From Cohnella zeiphila (GTDB lineage: Bacteria > Bacillota > Bacilli > Paenibacillales > Paenibacillaceae): a stretch of 64,000 bases of DNA. Below the pieces are notes generated by a model that saw nothing but the letters and a program-made list of their open reading frames with translations, was not told the origin of the DNA and made no database searches. This document shows, piece by piece, positions 34,701 to 44,477 of the stretch (position 1 is the stretch's first letter; the number at the start of each line of letters is the position of its first letter). The position numbers and the translations under genes were made by a program. The stretch is from the NCBI RefSeq assembly GCF_014212055.1, contig NZ_JACJVO010000009.1, positions 1 to 64,000 of the forward strand, read 5' to 3'.

Positions 34701-35705
34701 ATGATCCGGGAGAACGCGCCGAATGTCGGGCGGACCGAGTTCCTGGGCGTGCCGGCCGTGCGGCTGGAGAACGAGGCGTTGGCCGCTACGATCGTTCCCG
34801 ACTGGGGGAGCCGGATCGTCTCGTTGCGGAGCCGGGAAGCGGGGGCGGAGCTATTGAGGGCTCCCGCTTCTCTTGGCGAATATTGGCGGACTCCGCTGCT
34901 GTACGGAGTTCCCGTTTTGTTCCCGCCGAACCGGATCGAGGACGGCATCTTTTCCTACAATGGCCGAGCCTACCGATTCGCCGTCAACGATCTGGCGACC
35001 GGCAATCATGCTCACGGCCTCGTTCACGATAATCGCTGGGAGATCGTATCGCTTAGACGGGAAGGAGACGTCGCGTCGCTGATCACGGAGTTCGTCTCCG
35101 TGCGGCATCCGGAAGTGATGGCGCAATTCCCGCACCCGTTCCGTCTCGTCATGAAGCTCGAACTGAAGGGGGCCGTTCTGTTGCAGCAATTGGAAATCCG
35201 CAACGAGAGCGACGCGGCTTTTCCATGGGGGCTTGGCTACCATACCGCGTTTCGGTTTCCGTTCGGCGAGCGCTCGGAGCTGCGGTCGTGCTCGCTTCAG
35301 GCGCCCGTCGGCCGCAAATGGGAGCTGAACGGACGGATGCTTCCTACCGGGGAACTGGTGGACGATGCAAGGAGCGAGCCGCTGCGGTTAGGAATGCCGA
35401 TGGACGGCGTCTTGCTGGACGATTTGTTCGAGGCGAGAGAAGGGGGGCCGAACGAGGCGGTGCTGACGGACCGCGAAGCCGGCATCCGGCTGACGTACCG
35501 CGCGGACGAGTCGTTCCGGCATTGGGTGCTGCACAACGGGGACGGCCGGGGACGTTATCTTTGTCCGGAGCCTTACACGTGCGCGACCAATGCGTTCAAT
35601 TTGCCTCTGGAACCGGCCGCTACCGGGCTGCAAGAGCTTCGGCCGGGAGAGACGGGCCGCCTGACTTGCGAAATGGCCGTATCCCTTCTGTCGAAGGAGG
35701 AATGA
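34701..35705 (+). CDS. Aldose 1-epimerase family protein
   Basis: Mutarotase-like protein of 334 aa, four bases after the oxidoreductase stop. Family features are visible: NDLATGNHAHGLVHDNRWEI with the likely catalytic His pair, WGLGYHTAF, and a late LCPEPYTCATNAFN segment with the conserved Glu. It interconverts anomers of the sugar handled by the operon. The exact sugar cannot be named. Confidence 0.88.
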   Translation: MIRENAPNVGRTEFLGVPAVRLENEALAATIVPDWGSRIVSLRSREAGAELLRAPASLGEYWRTPLLYGVPVLFPPNRIEDGIFSYNGRAYRFAVNDLATGNHAHGLVHDNRWEIVSLRREGDVASLITEFVSVRHPEVMAQFPHPFRLVMKLELKGAVLLQQLEIRNESDAAFPWGLGYHTAFRFPFGERSELRSCSLQAPVGRKWELNGRMLPTGELVDDARSEPLRLGMPMDGVLLDDLFEAREGGPNEAVLTDREAGIRLTYRADESFRHWVLHNGDGRGRYLCPEPYTCATNAFNLPLEPAATGLQELRPGETGRLTCEMAVSLLSKEE

Positions 35706-35822
35706 AGAAGGCACGCTCTCGTCGGGAGGAAAAATTTTCCGAATCCTACAACCCCAGAGGCTTGCGGATCGTCTATCCCATGTCATTGCCAGGATAGGAT
35801 ACAAGCCTAGGAGGTCGTATCG

Positions 35823-37853
35823 GTGAGCCCGGATCCCCGCACGGAGGAAGCCCAGAAAAGAGAAATCCGCAACCGCCGCAACTTCAGTTTTCGCCTGAAC
35901 CTGTTCTTTTTCGTTACGTTCTTCGCTTTCTCGATGCTGATCGTCAAGCTGGCCTACCTTCAATTCGTGCAAGGACCGTCCCTTCAGGAGAGGGAGCATC
36001 AGATGACGACATCGAAAGTTCCCATTCCGCCGATCCGGGGCAACATCTACGACTCGACGGGCCAGCCGATCGCTTATTCGACTTCGACGCAATCCCTGTA
36101 CTACACGATTCAGCCGGGCACGAAGAAGGAAGAGGGCCGGGAACTGGCCGGACGGCTCGTCGAAGTCTTCGACAAGTACGGCGACAAGACGAAGAAGCCG
36201 CTGACCGCGGAAGACGTCTTCGAAGATATGGACTTCGGCGGCAAGGTGCAGCCTTCGACCCAGCCGCGCCGCCTCAAGAGCGGCTTGACGGATAAGGAGA
36301 TCGCCTATTTCAGCGAGCATCGCGACGAATTCAAGGGCATCGATATCACCGAGGAGAGCATTCGGCAGTACAGCCCGGACCAGGTGGCGGTGCAGCTCGT
36401 CGGCTACATGAAGAAGCTGTCCGGCGCGACGGCGCTCGACAAGTACAAAGACATCAACGAAGGGCAGAACGATCCGACGCTCAAGTATCTGGATTCGGAG
36501 GAGGTCGGCTTCGACGGGCTGGAGCTGATGTACCAGAACGAGCTGCGCGGCCGCAACGGGCTGAAGACGTATCCGGTGAACAGCCAGGGCCGCATCGTCG
36601 GGCCGATGCAGCTGACGAAGCCGGTCGTTGGCAATAACCTGTACCTGACAATTAACAAGAACGTGCAGCTTGCGACTCAGAATGCCATCATGAACCAACT
36701 GCAGAAGATCCGCACGTCGACGAACAAGGCCGAGTACGCTCCGAACGCCAGGACCGGCTACGCGGTGGCCATGGAGGTCAAGACCGGCAAGGTCGTGGCG
36801 ATGGCGAGCATGCCGGACTACGATCCGAACCTGTGGCAGGGCGGCATCAGCCAGAAGGACCTGGACCAGGTCCAGTACTACATCGGCAACGGCGCGATTC
36901 GCGAGGTTCAGGCCCCATACGCCGACGGCAAGGAGCGGCTGAAGCATCCGTCATCGCTCGTCAACCTCGGGTCGACGCAGAAGCCGCTCACCATTCTGCT
37001 CGGCTTGAACGAGCATCTCATTACGCCGGCGACGACGTGGCCCGATCCCGGTTATTTCTCGTTCGGCAAAAAAGGCACGAAATACGAAGTAAGGGTCAAG
37101 AACGCGGGCGGCGAAGCGAACGGCACGTTGACGCCGGCGAAGGCGATCGCTAAATCGTCCAATGCGTTCATGTCCAAGATGGTCGGCAACGCGCTCTATT
37201 TGCGCGACGGCACCAAGGGGGTCGACGTCTGGGACAAATACATGAAGATGTTCGGCCTCGGGGTCTCGCCGGAGAGCGGTCTGCCCGGCGAATCGAAAGG
37301 CTACATCAACTACTTTACCGAAGTCAAGAGGGGAAGCGCGCAGTCCGCTCTGATCTATGCCTCCTTCGGCCAGCAAGGCCGTTATACGACCCTGCAGCTG
37401 GCGCAGTACGCGACGATGCTCGCCAGCCGGGGCACCCGGCTGAAGCCGCAGTTCGTCGATCATATCACGGACAACGAAGGCAATGTCGTGCAGTCCTATC
37501 AAAAGGAAGTTCTAAGCACGGTCAGCTTCCCGTCGGCGTATTGGGATACGATCGAGGAGGGGATGTCGCAGGTGAACGTGCACGGCTTCGAAGACTTCCC
37601 CTACAACTTCAACCGGAAGACGGGGACGTCCGAGCAGGACGTGGGAGGACACAACGTGGACAACGCGGTGTTTATCGCTTATGCTCCGGCCGAGGACCCG
37701 GTGCTGGCCGTCGCCGTCGTCGTGCCGGAAGGCGAATTCGGCGGCTGGGGAGCGGCGCCGATCGCGCGCCGAATCTTCGACGCGTACGATCGCGAGATCG
37801 GCCTGACCGGCGTTCCCAAGAAGCTGACCGAAACGGAGAAGCAAGCTTCGTGA
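35823..37853 (+). CDS. Class B penicillin-binding protein 2 (copy 2)
   Basis: Transpeptidase of 676 aa, a close paralog of the protein at 20858. Motifs are S384-T-Q-K387, S445-S-N447 and KTGT at 599-602. GTG 35823 follows TAGGAGGT at ideal spacing. N-terminal text is nearly the same in both copies (RTEEAQKREIR). It follows the sugar operon with a 117-bp gap in which I see no clear promoter. It ends with a strong terminator. Whether the two differ in growth stage or sporulation use is unknown. Confidence 0.92.
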   Translation: MSPDPRTEEAQKREIRNRRNFSFRLNLFFFVTFFAFSMLIVKLAYLQFVQGPSLQEREHQMTTSKVPIPPIRGNIYDSTGQPIAYSTSTQSLYYTIQPGTKKEEGRELAGRLVEVFDKYGDKTKKPLTAEDVFEDMDFGGKVQPSTQPRRLKSGLTDKEIAYFSEHRDEFKGIDITEESIRQYSPDQVAVQLVGYMKKLSGATALDKYKDINEGQNDPTLKYLDSEEVGFDGLELMYQNELRGRNGLKTYPVNSQGRIVGPMQLTKPVVGNNLYLTINKNVQLATQNAIMNQLQKIRTSTNKAEYAPNARTGYAVAMEVKTGKVVAMASMPDYDPNLWQGGISQKDLDQVQYYIGNGAIREVQAPYADGKERLKHPSSLVNLGSTQKPLTILLGLNEHLITPATTWPDPGYFSFGKKGTKYEVRVKNAGGEANGTLTPAKAIAKSSNAFMSKMVGNALYLRDGTKGVDVWDKYMKMFGLGVSPESGLPGESKGYINYFTEVKRGSAQSALIYASFGQQGRYTTLQLAQYATMLASRGTRLKPQFVDHITDNEGNVVQSYQKEVLSTVSFPSAYWDTIEEGMSQVNVHGFEDFPYNFNRKTGTSEQDVGGHNVDNAVFIAYAPAEDPVLAVAVVVPEGEFGGWGAAPIARRIFDAYDREIGLTGVPKKLTETEKQAS

Positions 37854-37887
37854 TGCGCCTCGAACGATAGTTTGACCGGTTTGCGGA

Positions 37888-37926
37888 AGACGCGCGCAAG
37901 CCTTGACGGGCGGCGCGCGTCTTTTT
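37888..37926 (+). terminator. Rho-independent terminator of PBP2 copy 2
   Basis: AGACGCGCGC at 37888-37897 pairs with GCGCGCGTCT at 37913-37922, followed by TTTTT. Confidence 0.92.
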
Positions 37927-38078
37927 GTGTTGTTTTGAAAATGCTTTAATTTCCATTTTAATTATGTCATATTTTCTATCGTATATCGAACTGTTTTTGT
38001 CAAGAGCCGACTTTACGCCCGTGTAAAGATAAATGAATACAATATACATTTAAACGAATAAAATTGCGGATTTCTTTA

Positions 38079-38106
38079 TTGTCGGATCCCCGGACAGTTA
38101 CATAAT
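38079..38106 (+). promoter_or_regulatory. Promoter candidate, distal
   Basis: TTGTCG at 38079-38084, 16 bp, CATAAT at 38101-38106. Confidence 0.4.
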
Positions 38107-38356
38107 CATGCAGGATTTCCCGGCAAGCGCGGGCATTCAAAATTGTCGGAAGGGAAACATATTTTGCCAAAAGAAAAATAGTTTAACAGCTGAAACATGA
38201 TGAAAACAATCTAAAAAAGACAAGCGAAACACCGTTGAAATATCCCGAATATCAATCCAGTTCATAGTTATTTTCATTCAATAGCGCATTGCCGCATTAA
38301 TGATGTAATCCGAGCCTGCGGTGAAGCTGCAAGTTTGGAATGGGAGAAAAAAATCA

Positions 38357-38385
38357 TAGATTTAGGCAATATAGTGAAGTATAAT
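38357..38385 (+). promoter_or_regulatory. Promoter candidate, proximal
   Basis: TAGATT at 38357-38362, 17 bp, perfect TATAAT at 38380-38385. It would give a 5' leader of about 275 nt before the binding-protein gene. Confidence 0.5.
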
Positions 38386-38666
38386 TTCACCAAATGAGGA
38401 ACACATATGCAACGCTCTATACGTTCATCTGTGGGACTCATAAGTCTTTGGGCAAAGGAGGCGTAAAGACGAAATAAAGAACATTTATGGAATGAAATAT
38501 GACTCGATAAAAGGTGGTGATTCGAAAAACAAATAATATGTTCTTAAACCTAACATAAACCTTTCGCCTGGAATGAGAGTAAGAGACGGAAGTGTCGGGC
38601 ATGGAAGCGTGCTTGCGGCTTGCAGATCTCCAGCTTACAAACGGGACAAGGAAGGGGTTAGAAAGG

Positions 38667-40385
38667 ATGAAACTGAGAAGAAACGTTTCTACGGTCATGG
38701 CGATCGCGCTGCTCGGACTTTCCCTCGCCGCCTGCAGCAGCGACAAAAACAATAACGGCGGTTCCGGTTCCCCCAGCGGCAGCTCGCCGAGCGCGAGCGC
38801 CAGTCCGAGCGCAAGCCCTGGCGGAAGTGCCGGCGCGAGCCCGACAAGCGCGGGAACGCCGAAGGAATTCCGCTTTACGCTGGTCGAACCGCCCAGCCTC
38901 GATCCTTCCCTCCTCAAGGACGCCCAGTCCGTCATCGTCGGCAAAGGCCTGTTCGAAGGCTTGACCAGACTCAACAACGCCGGCGAACCCGAGCCCGCCG
39001 TGGCCACGGACTGGGACGTCTCGGACGACGGCAAGACGTATACGTTCCATCTTCGCAACGATATGAAATGGAGCAACGGCGACCCGGTCACCGCGCACGA
39101 TTTCGAATTCGCGTGGAAACGGACGCTCTCGCAGGAGACCGCCTCCCCCTACGCCTACTTCCTGTTCTATCTGGTGAACGGCGAGAAGTACAACGCCGGA
39201 GAAGCTTCCGCGGACGATGTCGGCGTCAAAGCGCTGGACGATTACACGCTGGAAGCCAAACTCAATAACGCGACTCCTTATTTTCTGAGCCTGGTCGCTC
39301 ACAACTCCTATTGGCCCGAGGATCAGAAAGTCGTCGACGCGAAGCCGGATTGGGCGTCCGAAGCGTCCACGATCGTCACGAACGGACCGTTCCTCCTGAA
39401 GGATTGGGAGCACAACAGCCAGCTCGTCATGACGAAGAATCCGGATTATTTCGACAAGGACAACATCCACTTCGACCAAGTGACGATTACGATGGTCGAG
39501 GAAGCGTCCACCGTCTTCAACATGTTCCAGACGGATAAAATCGATTGGATCGGCGCGCAAGCGGGATCGGTGCCGACCGATCAGGTGCAGAAGGTGATCG
39601 CGGACGGCACCGCCAAAGTCCAGCCGGTCGCCGGTACTTATTATTACGAATTCAATACGACGAAGAAGCCGTTCGACAACGCCGACATCCGCAAAGCGTT
39701 CTCGATGGCGATCGATCGCCAGGCCGTTATCGACAACGTCACGAAAGCGAACCAGACGCCGGCATTCGGCCTCGTTCCGCCGAGCATCGCCGGCACGGGC
39801 GGCAAGAAGTTCCGCGAGCTTTACCCGGACGATTATTTTACCGAGAACGTAGACGAGGCGAAGAAGCTGCTGGCTCAAGGCCTGCAGGAAGAGAAGCTCT
39901 CCAAGCTGCCCGCCGTCACGCTTCTTTACAACACCGATCAGGGCCACAAGGCGATCGCGGAAGCGATTGCGGATATGTGGCGCAAAAATTTGGGCGTTGA
40001 GGTGAAGGTCACGAATCAGGAATGGGAGACGTTCCTCAACACGCGGACGGCGCAGCAATTCGACATTGCCCGTTCCGGCTGGGGAGCCGACTTCAACGAT
40101 GCGATCAACTTTACTTACGACCTGATCCATTCCAAGTCCGGCAACAACGACGGGAAGTACAGCAATCCCGAGGTCGACAAGCTGCTGGACGATTCGCTGA
40201 CGACGACGGACGACAAGGCGCGCCTGGACAAAATCGCGCAGGCGGAAAAGACGGCGATGGCGGACGATATGGCCGAATTGCCGATTTATTACTACACGAC
40301 CGTCACGATGCTGAAGCCCGGCTTTACCGGCGTCAGCTCGGACTACCAAGGCAATATCGATTGGGTGTACGGCGACAAGCAATAG
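38667..40385 (+). CDS. oppA: Oligopeptide ABC transporter substrate-binding lipoprotein
   Basis: Family 5 solute-binding protein of 572 aa. The signal peptide ends LSLAAC with the lipidated Cys near residue 23, followed by a long Ser/Ala/Pro linker. OppA-type text includes LDPSLLKDAQS and the YTFHLRNDMKWSNGDPVTA motif. ATG 38667 is chosen because AAGGGG precedes it and the signal peptide begins there. A hairpin after the gene may keep its expression above that of the permeases. Peptide preference is unknown. Confidence 0.93.
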   Translation: MKLRRNVSTVMAIALLGLSLAACSSDKNNNGGSGSPSGSSPSASASPSASPGGSAGASPTSAGTPKEFRFTLVEPPSLDPSLLKDAQSVIVGKGLFEGLTRLNNAGEPEPAVATDWDVSDDGKTYTFHLRNDMKWSNGDPVTAHDFEFAWKRTLSQETASPYAYFLFYLVNGEKYNAGEASADDVGVKALDDYTLEAKLNNATPYFLSLVAHNSYWPEDQKVVDAKPDWASEASTIVTNGPFLLKDWEHNSQLVMTKNPDYFDKDNIHFDQVTITMVEEASTVFNMFQTDKIDWIGAQAGSVPTDQVQKVIADGTAKVQPVAGTYYYEFNTTKKPFDNADIRKAFSMAIDRQAVIDNVTKANQTPAFGLVPPSIAGTGGKKFRELYPDDYFTENVDEAKKLLAQGLQEEKLSKLPAVTLLYNTDQGHKAIAEAIADMWRKNLGVEVKVTNQEWETFLNTRTAQQFDIARSGWGADFNDAINFTYDLIHSKSGNNDGKYSNPEVDKLLDDSLTTTDDKARLDKIAQAEKTAMADDMAELPIYYYTTVTMLKPGFTGVSSDYQGNIDWVYGDKQ

Positions 40386-40393
40386 TCCGGGAA

Positions 40394-40425
40394 GGGTATA
40401 TATAGCCTCCTATATATACCCTTTT
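40394..40425 (+). terminator. Intercistronic hairpin between oppA and oppB
   Basis: GGGTATATATAG at 40394-40405 pairs perfectly with CTATATATACCC at 40410-40421, followed by TTTTC. It is probably a partial terminator or a 3' protector of the oppA message. Confidence 0.82.
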
Positions 40426-40458
40426 CTTCTCGAAGAAGATGAAAGGACGGTGAGAACG

Positions 40459-41394
40459 ATGATTCGCTATGTCCTGAACAAATTCATCTTTATGCTGATC
40501 TCGCTTTTTGCGCTCGTTACGGCCACCTTCGTGCTGATGAACGCGGTGCCGGGAAGCCCCTTGAGGGAAGAGAAGGCGACGACCGCGCAGATTCAGAAAA
40601 ACATGGAAGCGTATTACGGTCTGGACAAACCGCTGGTTCAGCAGTACGGGGTTTACTTGGAGAAGCTCGCTCATTTCGACCTCGGCATCTCGATGAAGCA
40701 GCGGTTCCGGTCGGTCAATCAGACGATCGCCCAATCGTTCGGCTATTCGCTTCGCCTTGGCATCGTATCGATGATTACGTCCGTGCTGGCCGGGTGCGCG
40801 CTCGGCATTATCGCCGCGATGCGCCACCGCAAGCTGCTGGACAATCTCGCCATGATCCTCGCGGTCGCCGGCCTGGCCGTTCCCAGCATGGTCATGGCCC
40901 CTCTTCTGCAATATTTGTTCGCCGTCAAGATCAGGGCGTTTCCCGTTACGGGGCTTCATGGACCGCTCGATTACGTGCTTCCGGCAATAGCGCTGTCTTC
41001 GGTCTCGATCGCCTTCATCGCCAGATTGATCCGCTCGACCATGATCGAGGTGCTAAGCGCCGACTTTATCAAGACGGCCAAAGCCAAGGGGCTTCCCGGC
41101 CATCTGATCGTATGGCGGCACGCGCTCCGCAACTCGATGCTCCCCGTCGTGACGTACTTGGGCTATCTGACGGCCAACGTCATCACCGGCTCGGTCATTA
41201 TCGAGCAGATTTTCGCCATTCCGGGCATGGGAAAGTTTTTCGTGCAATGCGTCATCGATCGGGATTATCCGCTTATTATGGGGACGACGATCTTTTATGC
41301 CATTCTGCTTCTCGCATCCAGATTCCTGGCCGATATCGCCTATTTGTTCGTAGATCCGCGCATTCGAATTTCCGCCGGAAGGATGGGGGGATGA
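40459..41394 (+). CDS. oppB: Oligopeptide ABC transporter permease OppB
   Basis: Permease of 311 aa, six helices. The EAA-type loop reads DFIKTAKAKGLPGHLIVWRH and is typical of OppB/DppB. ATG 40459 lies 11 bases after GAAAGGA; GTG 40450 is only 2 bases away and so less likely. It pairs with OppC, whose gene follows 3 bp later. Confidence 0.93.
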   Translation: MIRYVLNKFIFMLISLFALVTATFVLMNAVPGSPLREEKATTAQIQKNMEAYYGLDKPLVQQYGVYLEKLAHFDLGISMKQRFRSVNQTIAQSFGYSLRLGIVSMITSVLAGCALGIIAAMRHRKLLDNLAMILAVAGLAVPSMVMAPLLQYLFAVKIRAFPVTGLHGPLDYVLPAIALSSVSIAFIARLIRSTMIEVLSADFIKTAKAKGLPGHLIVWRHALRNSMLPVVTYLGYLTANVITGSVIIEQIFAIPGMGKFFVQCVIDRDYPLIMGTTIFYAILLLASRFLADIAYLFVDPRIRISAGRMGG

Positions 41395-41397
41395 GCC

Positions 41398-42342
41398 ATG
41401 CCGTCCGAACTCAATCTGAATGCGGATTCCGATGCGTCGCCCGACCGATTCCGGAAGATCGGCCGGGATCCGAAGCGTGCCGAACGGATCGCGCGCAAGA
41501 GCCTGTCCGCCTGGCAGGACATTCGTTACCGTCTGTTCGCCAACAAGCTGGCCCTGTTCGGGATGTATCTGATGGTCGCCGTCGTGCTGTTTGCGATTTT
41601 CGCTCCGCTCTTCTCGCACTATAATTATTTCTCGAACGATCTGGACCGAACGAATCAGGCGCCGGGCTTTCGGCATTGGTTCGGAACCGACGATCTCGGA
41701 CGCGATATGTATGTCCGAACGTGGAAAGGCGCTCAAATCTCGCTGTTCGTCGGCGTCGTGGCCGCCTTGATCGATCTGGCCATCGGCATCGTTTACGGGG
41801 GGATCATGGGGTATTTCGGAGGAAAAACGGACGAGATCATGAATCGGATCGCGGAAGTTCTCTATGCGATTCCTTATCTGCTCGTCGTGATCCTGCTCCT
41901 TGTCGTCATGCCGCCGAGTCTGACGACCATCATCGTGGCGATGTCGATTACCGGCTGGATCAACATGGCCTGGATCGTGCGAGGCCAAATCATGCAGCTC
42001 AAAAACGAGGAGTACGCGCTTGCCTCCAGAGCGCTCGGAGCCGGCCCGTTCCGGATTCTATTCCGCCATCTGATTCCGAACGCGATGGGGCCGATCCTGG
42101 TGACCCTTACGCTGACCGTGCCCGGCGCCATGTTTACCGAAGCGTTCCTCAGCTTTCTCGGGCTCGGCGTCCAGTCCCCTATCGCTTCCTGGGGAACGAT
42201 GATCAACGACGGCGTGAAGGCGATGACAGTTTACCCTTGGCGGCTCCTGTTCCCCGCCCTGCTGCTCAGTTTGACGATGTTCGCCTTCAACGTGTTCGGC
42301 GACGGGCTCCGGGACGCGTTCGATCCGAAGCTCAAGAAATGA
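41398..42342 (+). CDS. oppC: Oligopeptide ABC transporter permease OppC
   Basis: Permease of 314 aa. An N-terminal hydrophilic segment of about 50 residues is followed by a helix, the conserved HWFGTDDLGRDMYVR motif near residue 92, and five further helices. The EAA-type loop is EYALASRALGAGPFRILFRH. The permease is coupled to OppB and forms the channel with it. Confidence 0.94.
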   Translation: MPSELNLNADSDASPDRFRKIGRDPKRAERIARKSLSAWQDIRYRLFANKLALFGMYLMVAVVLFAIFAPLFSHYNYFSNDLDRTNQAPGFRHWFGTDDLGRDMYVRTWKGAQISLFVGVVAALIDLAIGIVYGGIMGYFGGKTDEIMNRIAEVLYAIPYLLVVILLLVVMPPSLTTIIVAMSITGWINMAWIVRGQIMQLKNEEYALASRALGAGPFRILFRHLIPNAMGPILVTLTLTVPGAMFTEAFLSFLGLGVQSPIASWGTMINDGVKAMTVYPWRLLFPALLLSLTMFAFNVFGDGLRDAFDPKLKK

Positions 42343-42373
42343 CGGAATATTCGGAAAAGGAGGTCGTTCCGGC

Positions 42374-43387
42374 ATGAAAACGTTATTGGACGTGAAGGAC
42401 TTGAGCGTGTCTTTCGGTGTTTACGGCGGCGAGGTGCAGGCGGTGCGCGGCATCAGCTTCGCCGTGACGGAAGGGGAAGCCGTCGCGATCGTCGGCGAAT
42501 CCGGCTCCGGCAAGAGCGTGACGGCACAGGCGATCATGCGCCTCCTCGCCGTGCCGCCGGGCAAGATTCGCGGCGGCTCGATCACGTTCGCCGGGCAAGA
42601 TTTGCTCGCGCTGCCGGAGAAAGAAATGCAGAAGGTGCGCGGCCGGCAAATCGGCATGATTTTTCAAGATCCGATGACTTCTCTCAATCCGACCATGACG
42701 GTCGGGGCGCAAATCATGGAAGGGCTGGTGCGGCACCGGCGGATGAGCCGAGCTGCGGCCAAGAAGCGGGCGATCGAACTGCTCGCCACGGTCGGGATTC
42801 CCCATGCGGAGTCGCGAATCTCGCAGTATCCGCATCACTTCTCCGGCGGGATGCGCCAGCGCGCGATGATCGCCATCGCATTGGCGTGCAGCCCGGCCCT
42901 GCTTATTGCCGACGAACCGACGACCGCGCTCGACGTGACGATTCAAGCGCAAATTCTTCGTTTAATGAAGGAACTACAGCGGCAAACCCGCTCTTCGATC
43001 ATTCTGATCACGCACGATCTCGGCATCGTCGCCGATCTGTGCGACCGCGTCATCGTGATGTACGCCGGGCAAATCGTGGAGACCGGAACGAAGCGGGAAA
43101 TCTTCCGCAATCCGCAGCACCCTTATACGAAGGGGCTGCTCCGCTCGCTCCCCCGGTTGAACCAAGCGAAAGACGAACCGCTCGTTCCGATCTACGGAAC
43201 GCCGCCCGATCTGATCATGCCGCCGCCAGGATGCCCTTTTTGCAGCCGATGCGAAGAGGCGATGCAAATCTGCGAGACCGACGTTCCGGCATTTACGCGT
43301 TTAAGCGAGACTCAATCGGTCCGCTGTTGGCTGCAGCATCCGCAAGCCAGGCCCGAAGAATGCGGCGGCAAGGGGGCGAGCGCATGA
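42374..43387 (+). CDS. oppD: Oligopeptide ABC transporter ATPase OppD
   Basis: ATPase of 337 aa. Walker A GESGSGKS, signature SGGMRQR and Walker [13 protein letters not shown] are intact. The C-terminal peptide-transporter extension has the Cys-rich [14 protein letters not shown], a likely iron-sulfur site found in many OppD/OppF proteins. ATG 42374 follows AAAAGGAGG. It overlaps oppF by 4 bp. Confidence 0.95.
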   Translation: MKTLLDVKDLSVSFGVYGGEVQAVRGISFAVTEGEAVAIVGESGSGKSVTAQAIMRLLAVPPGKIRGGSITFAGQDLLALPEKEMQKVRGRQIGMIFQDPMTSLNPTMTVGAQIMEGLVRHRRMSRAAAKKRAIELLATVGIPHAESRISQYPHHFSGGMRQRAMIAIALACSPALLIADEPTTALDVTIQAQILRLMKELQRQTRSSIILITHDLGIVADLCDRVIVMYAGQIVETGTKREIFRNPQHPYTKGLLRSLPRLNQAKDEPLVPIYGTPPDLIMPPPGCPFCSRCEEAMQICETDVPAFTRLSETQSVRCWLQHPQARPEECGGKGASA

Positions 43388-44340
43388 GCGAACCGCTCAT
43401 CGAAGTCGGCGGGCTCCGCAAGTTTTTTCACGTTGGCCGCAACCGCGTGTTGAAGGCGGTTCAAGATATCAGCTTTACGATCGCCAAGGGAGAAACGCTA
43501 GGCTTGGTCGGCGAATCCGGCTGCGGCAAATCGACGGCCGGACGCACGATGATCCGGCTGTATGAGCCGACGGCGGGGAGCGTCGCGTTCGACGGAACGG
43601 ACGTGACGAAGCTGCCGAAATCCAAGTTCAAGGCGTACCGGCGCAAAATGCAGATGATTTTCCAGGACCCGTACGCGTCGTTGAATCCGCGCCTGACCGT
43701 TCTGGACATCGTCGGAGAAGCGCTTGACATTCATGGGCTCGCGGGCAGTCGGGCGGAACGGAAACGGCGGGTGGAGCGGCTGCTGGAGGCGGTCGGTCTG
43801 AACGCCGAGCACGCTTCGCGGTATCCGCACGAATTCTCGGGCGGGCAGCGGCAGCGGATCGGCATTACGCGGGCCCTCGCCGTCGAGCCGGCGTTTGTCG
43901 TCTGCGACGAGCCGATCTCCGCGCTGGACGTGTCGATCCAGGCGCAAATCGTCAATTTGCTGATCGAGCTGCAGAAGAAGATGGGGCTTACGTATTTGTT
44001 CGTCGCCCACGATCTCTCGATGGTGAAATACATGAGCGACCGGGTTGCCGTCATGTACTTGGGCAAAATCGTCGAGCTGGCGCGCAGCGAGGATCTGTAT
44101 GCCGATCCGCGGCATCCCTATACGCAGGCGCTGCTGTCGGCCATTCCCGTACCGGATCCCGACCTGGAAGCGCGGAAGGAACGGATGATTTTGAAAGGCG
44201 AGCTGCCCAGCCCGATCCATCCTCCCAGCGGCTGCCCTTTTCGGACCCGCTGCCCCGCCGCGACGGTTCGATGCTCGGAGGAAGAGCCCGTGCTTCGGGA
44301 AGTGCGCCCGGGCCATCGGGCCTCCTGCCATTACGCTTGA
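43384..44340 (+). CDS. oppF: Oligopeptide ABC transporter ATPase OppF
   Basis: Second ATPase, 318 aa, starting at ATG 43384 inside the end of oppD. Walker A GESGCGKS, signature SGGQRQR and Walker [13 protein letters not shown] are present. The C-terminal extension [14 protein letters not shown] is typical of OppF. A long hairpin closes the operon at 44348. Confidence 0.95.
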   Translation: MSEPLIEVGGLRKFFHVGRNRVLKAVQDISFTIAKGETLGLVGESGCGKSTAGRTMIRLYEPTAGSVAFDGTDVTKLPKSKFKAYRRKMQMIFQDPYASLNPRLTVLDIVGEALDIHGLAGSRAERKRRVERLLEAVGLNAEHASRYPHEFSGGQRQRIGITRALAVEPAFVVCDEPISALDVSIQAQIVNLLIELQKKMGLTYLFVAHDLSMVKYMSDRVAVMYLGKIVELARSEDLYADPRHPYTQALLSAIPVPDPDLEARKERMILKGELPSPIHPPSGCPFRTRCPAATVRCSEEEPVLREVRPGHRASCHYA

Positions 44341-44347
44341 AGCCGGC

Positions 44348-44388
44348 GGCAAACAACCCGGAACGGATGGGCGTCCGGGTTGTTTGCC
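44348..44388 (+). terminator. Hairpin terminator of the opp operon
   Basis: A 15-base arm at 44348-44362 pairs with 44374-44388. The T tract is poor, so it may act partly by stem stability. Confidence 0.7.
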
Positions 44389-44477
44389 GTTCGCGCCGTC
44401 ATCGTGTTCCCCACGCTTTTGTGTTAAAATGTTCGTTGTATTGTCAGCGGAATCTGAAAGAAGGAGTGGGCGGCGGA

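Larger units (their letters stand above)
37927..38666 (+). other. Long AT-rich leader before the oligopeptide operon
   Basis: About 740 bp with no convincing gene and clearly lower GC than its flanks. It contains two promoter candidates (38079 and 38357), strong Shine-Dalgarno-like strings (AAAGGAGG at 38454-38461, AAAGGTGG near 38511) without suitable starts, and a possible 19-codon ORF at 38407-38466. It may carry regulatory sites for nutrient or stage control. Confidence 0.5.

Noticed and set aside
38407..38466. 19-codon ORF as a leader or signalling peptide
   Set aside because: A weak site GAGGAAC precedes it, but there is no family resemblance or attenuator downstream to support expression.
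44421..44430. TAAAAT as promoter of the HAD gene
   Set aside because: No acceptable -35 element at 16 to 18 bp upstream.
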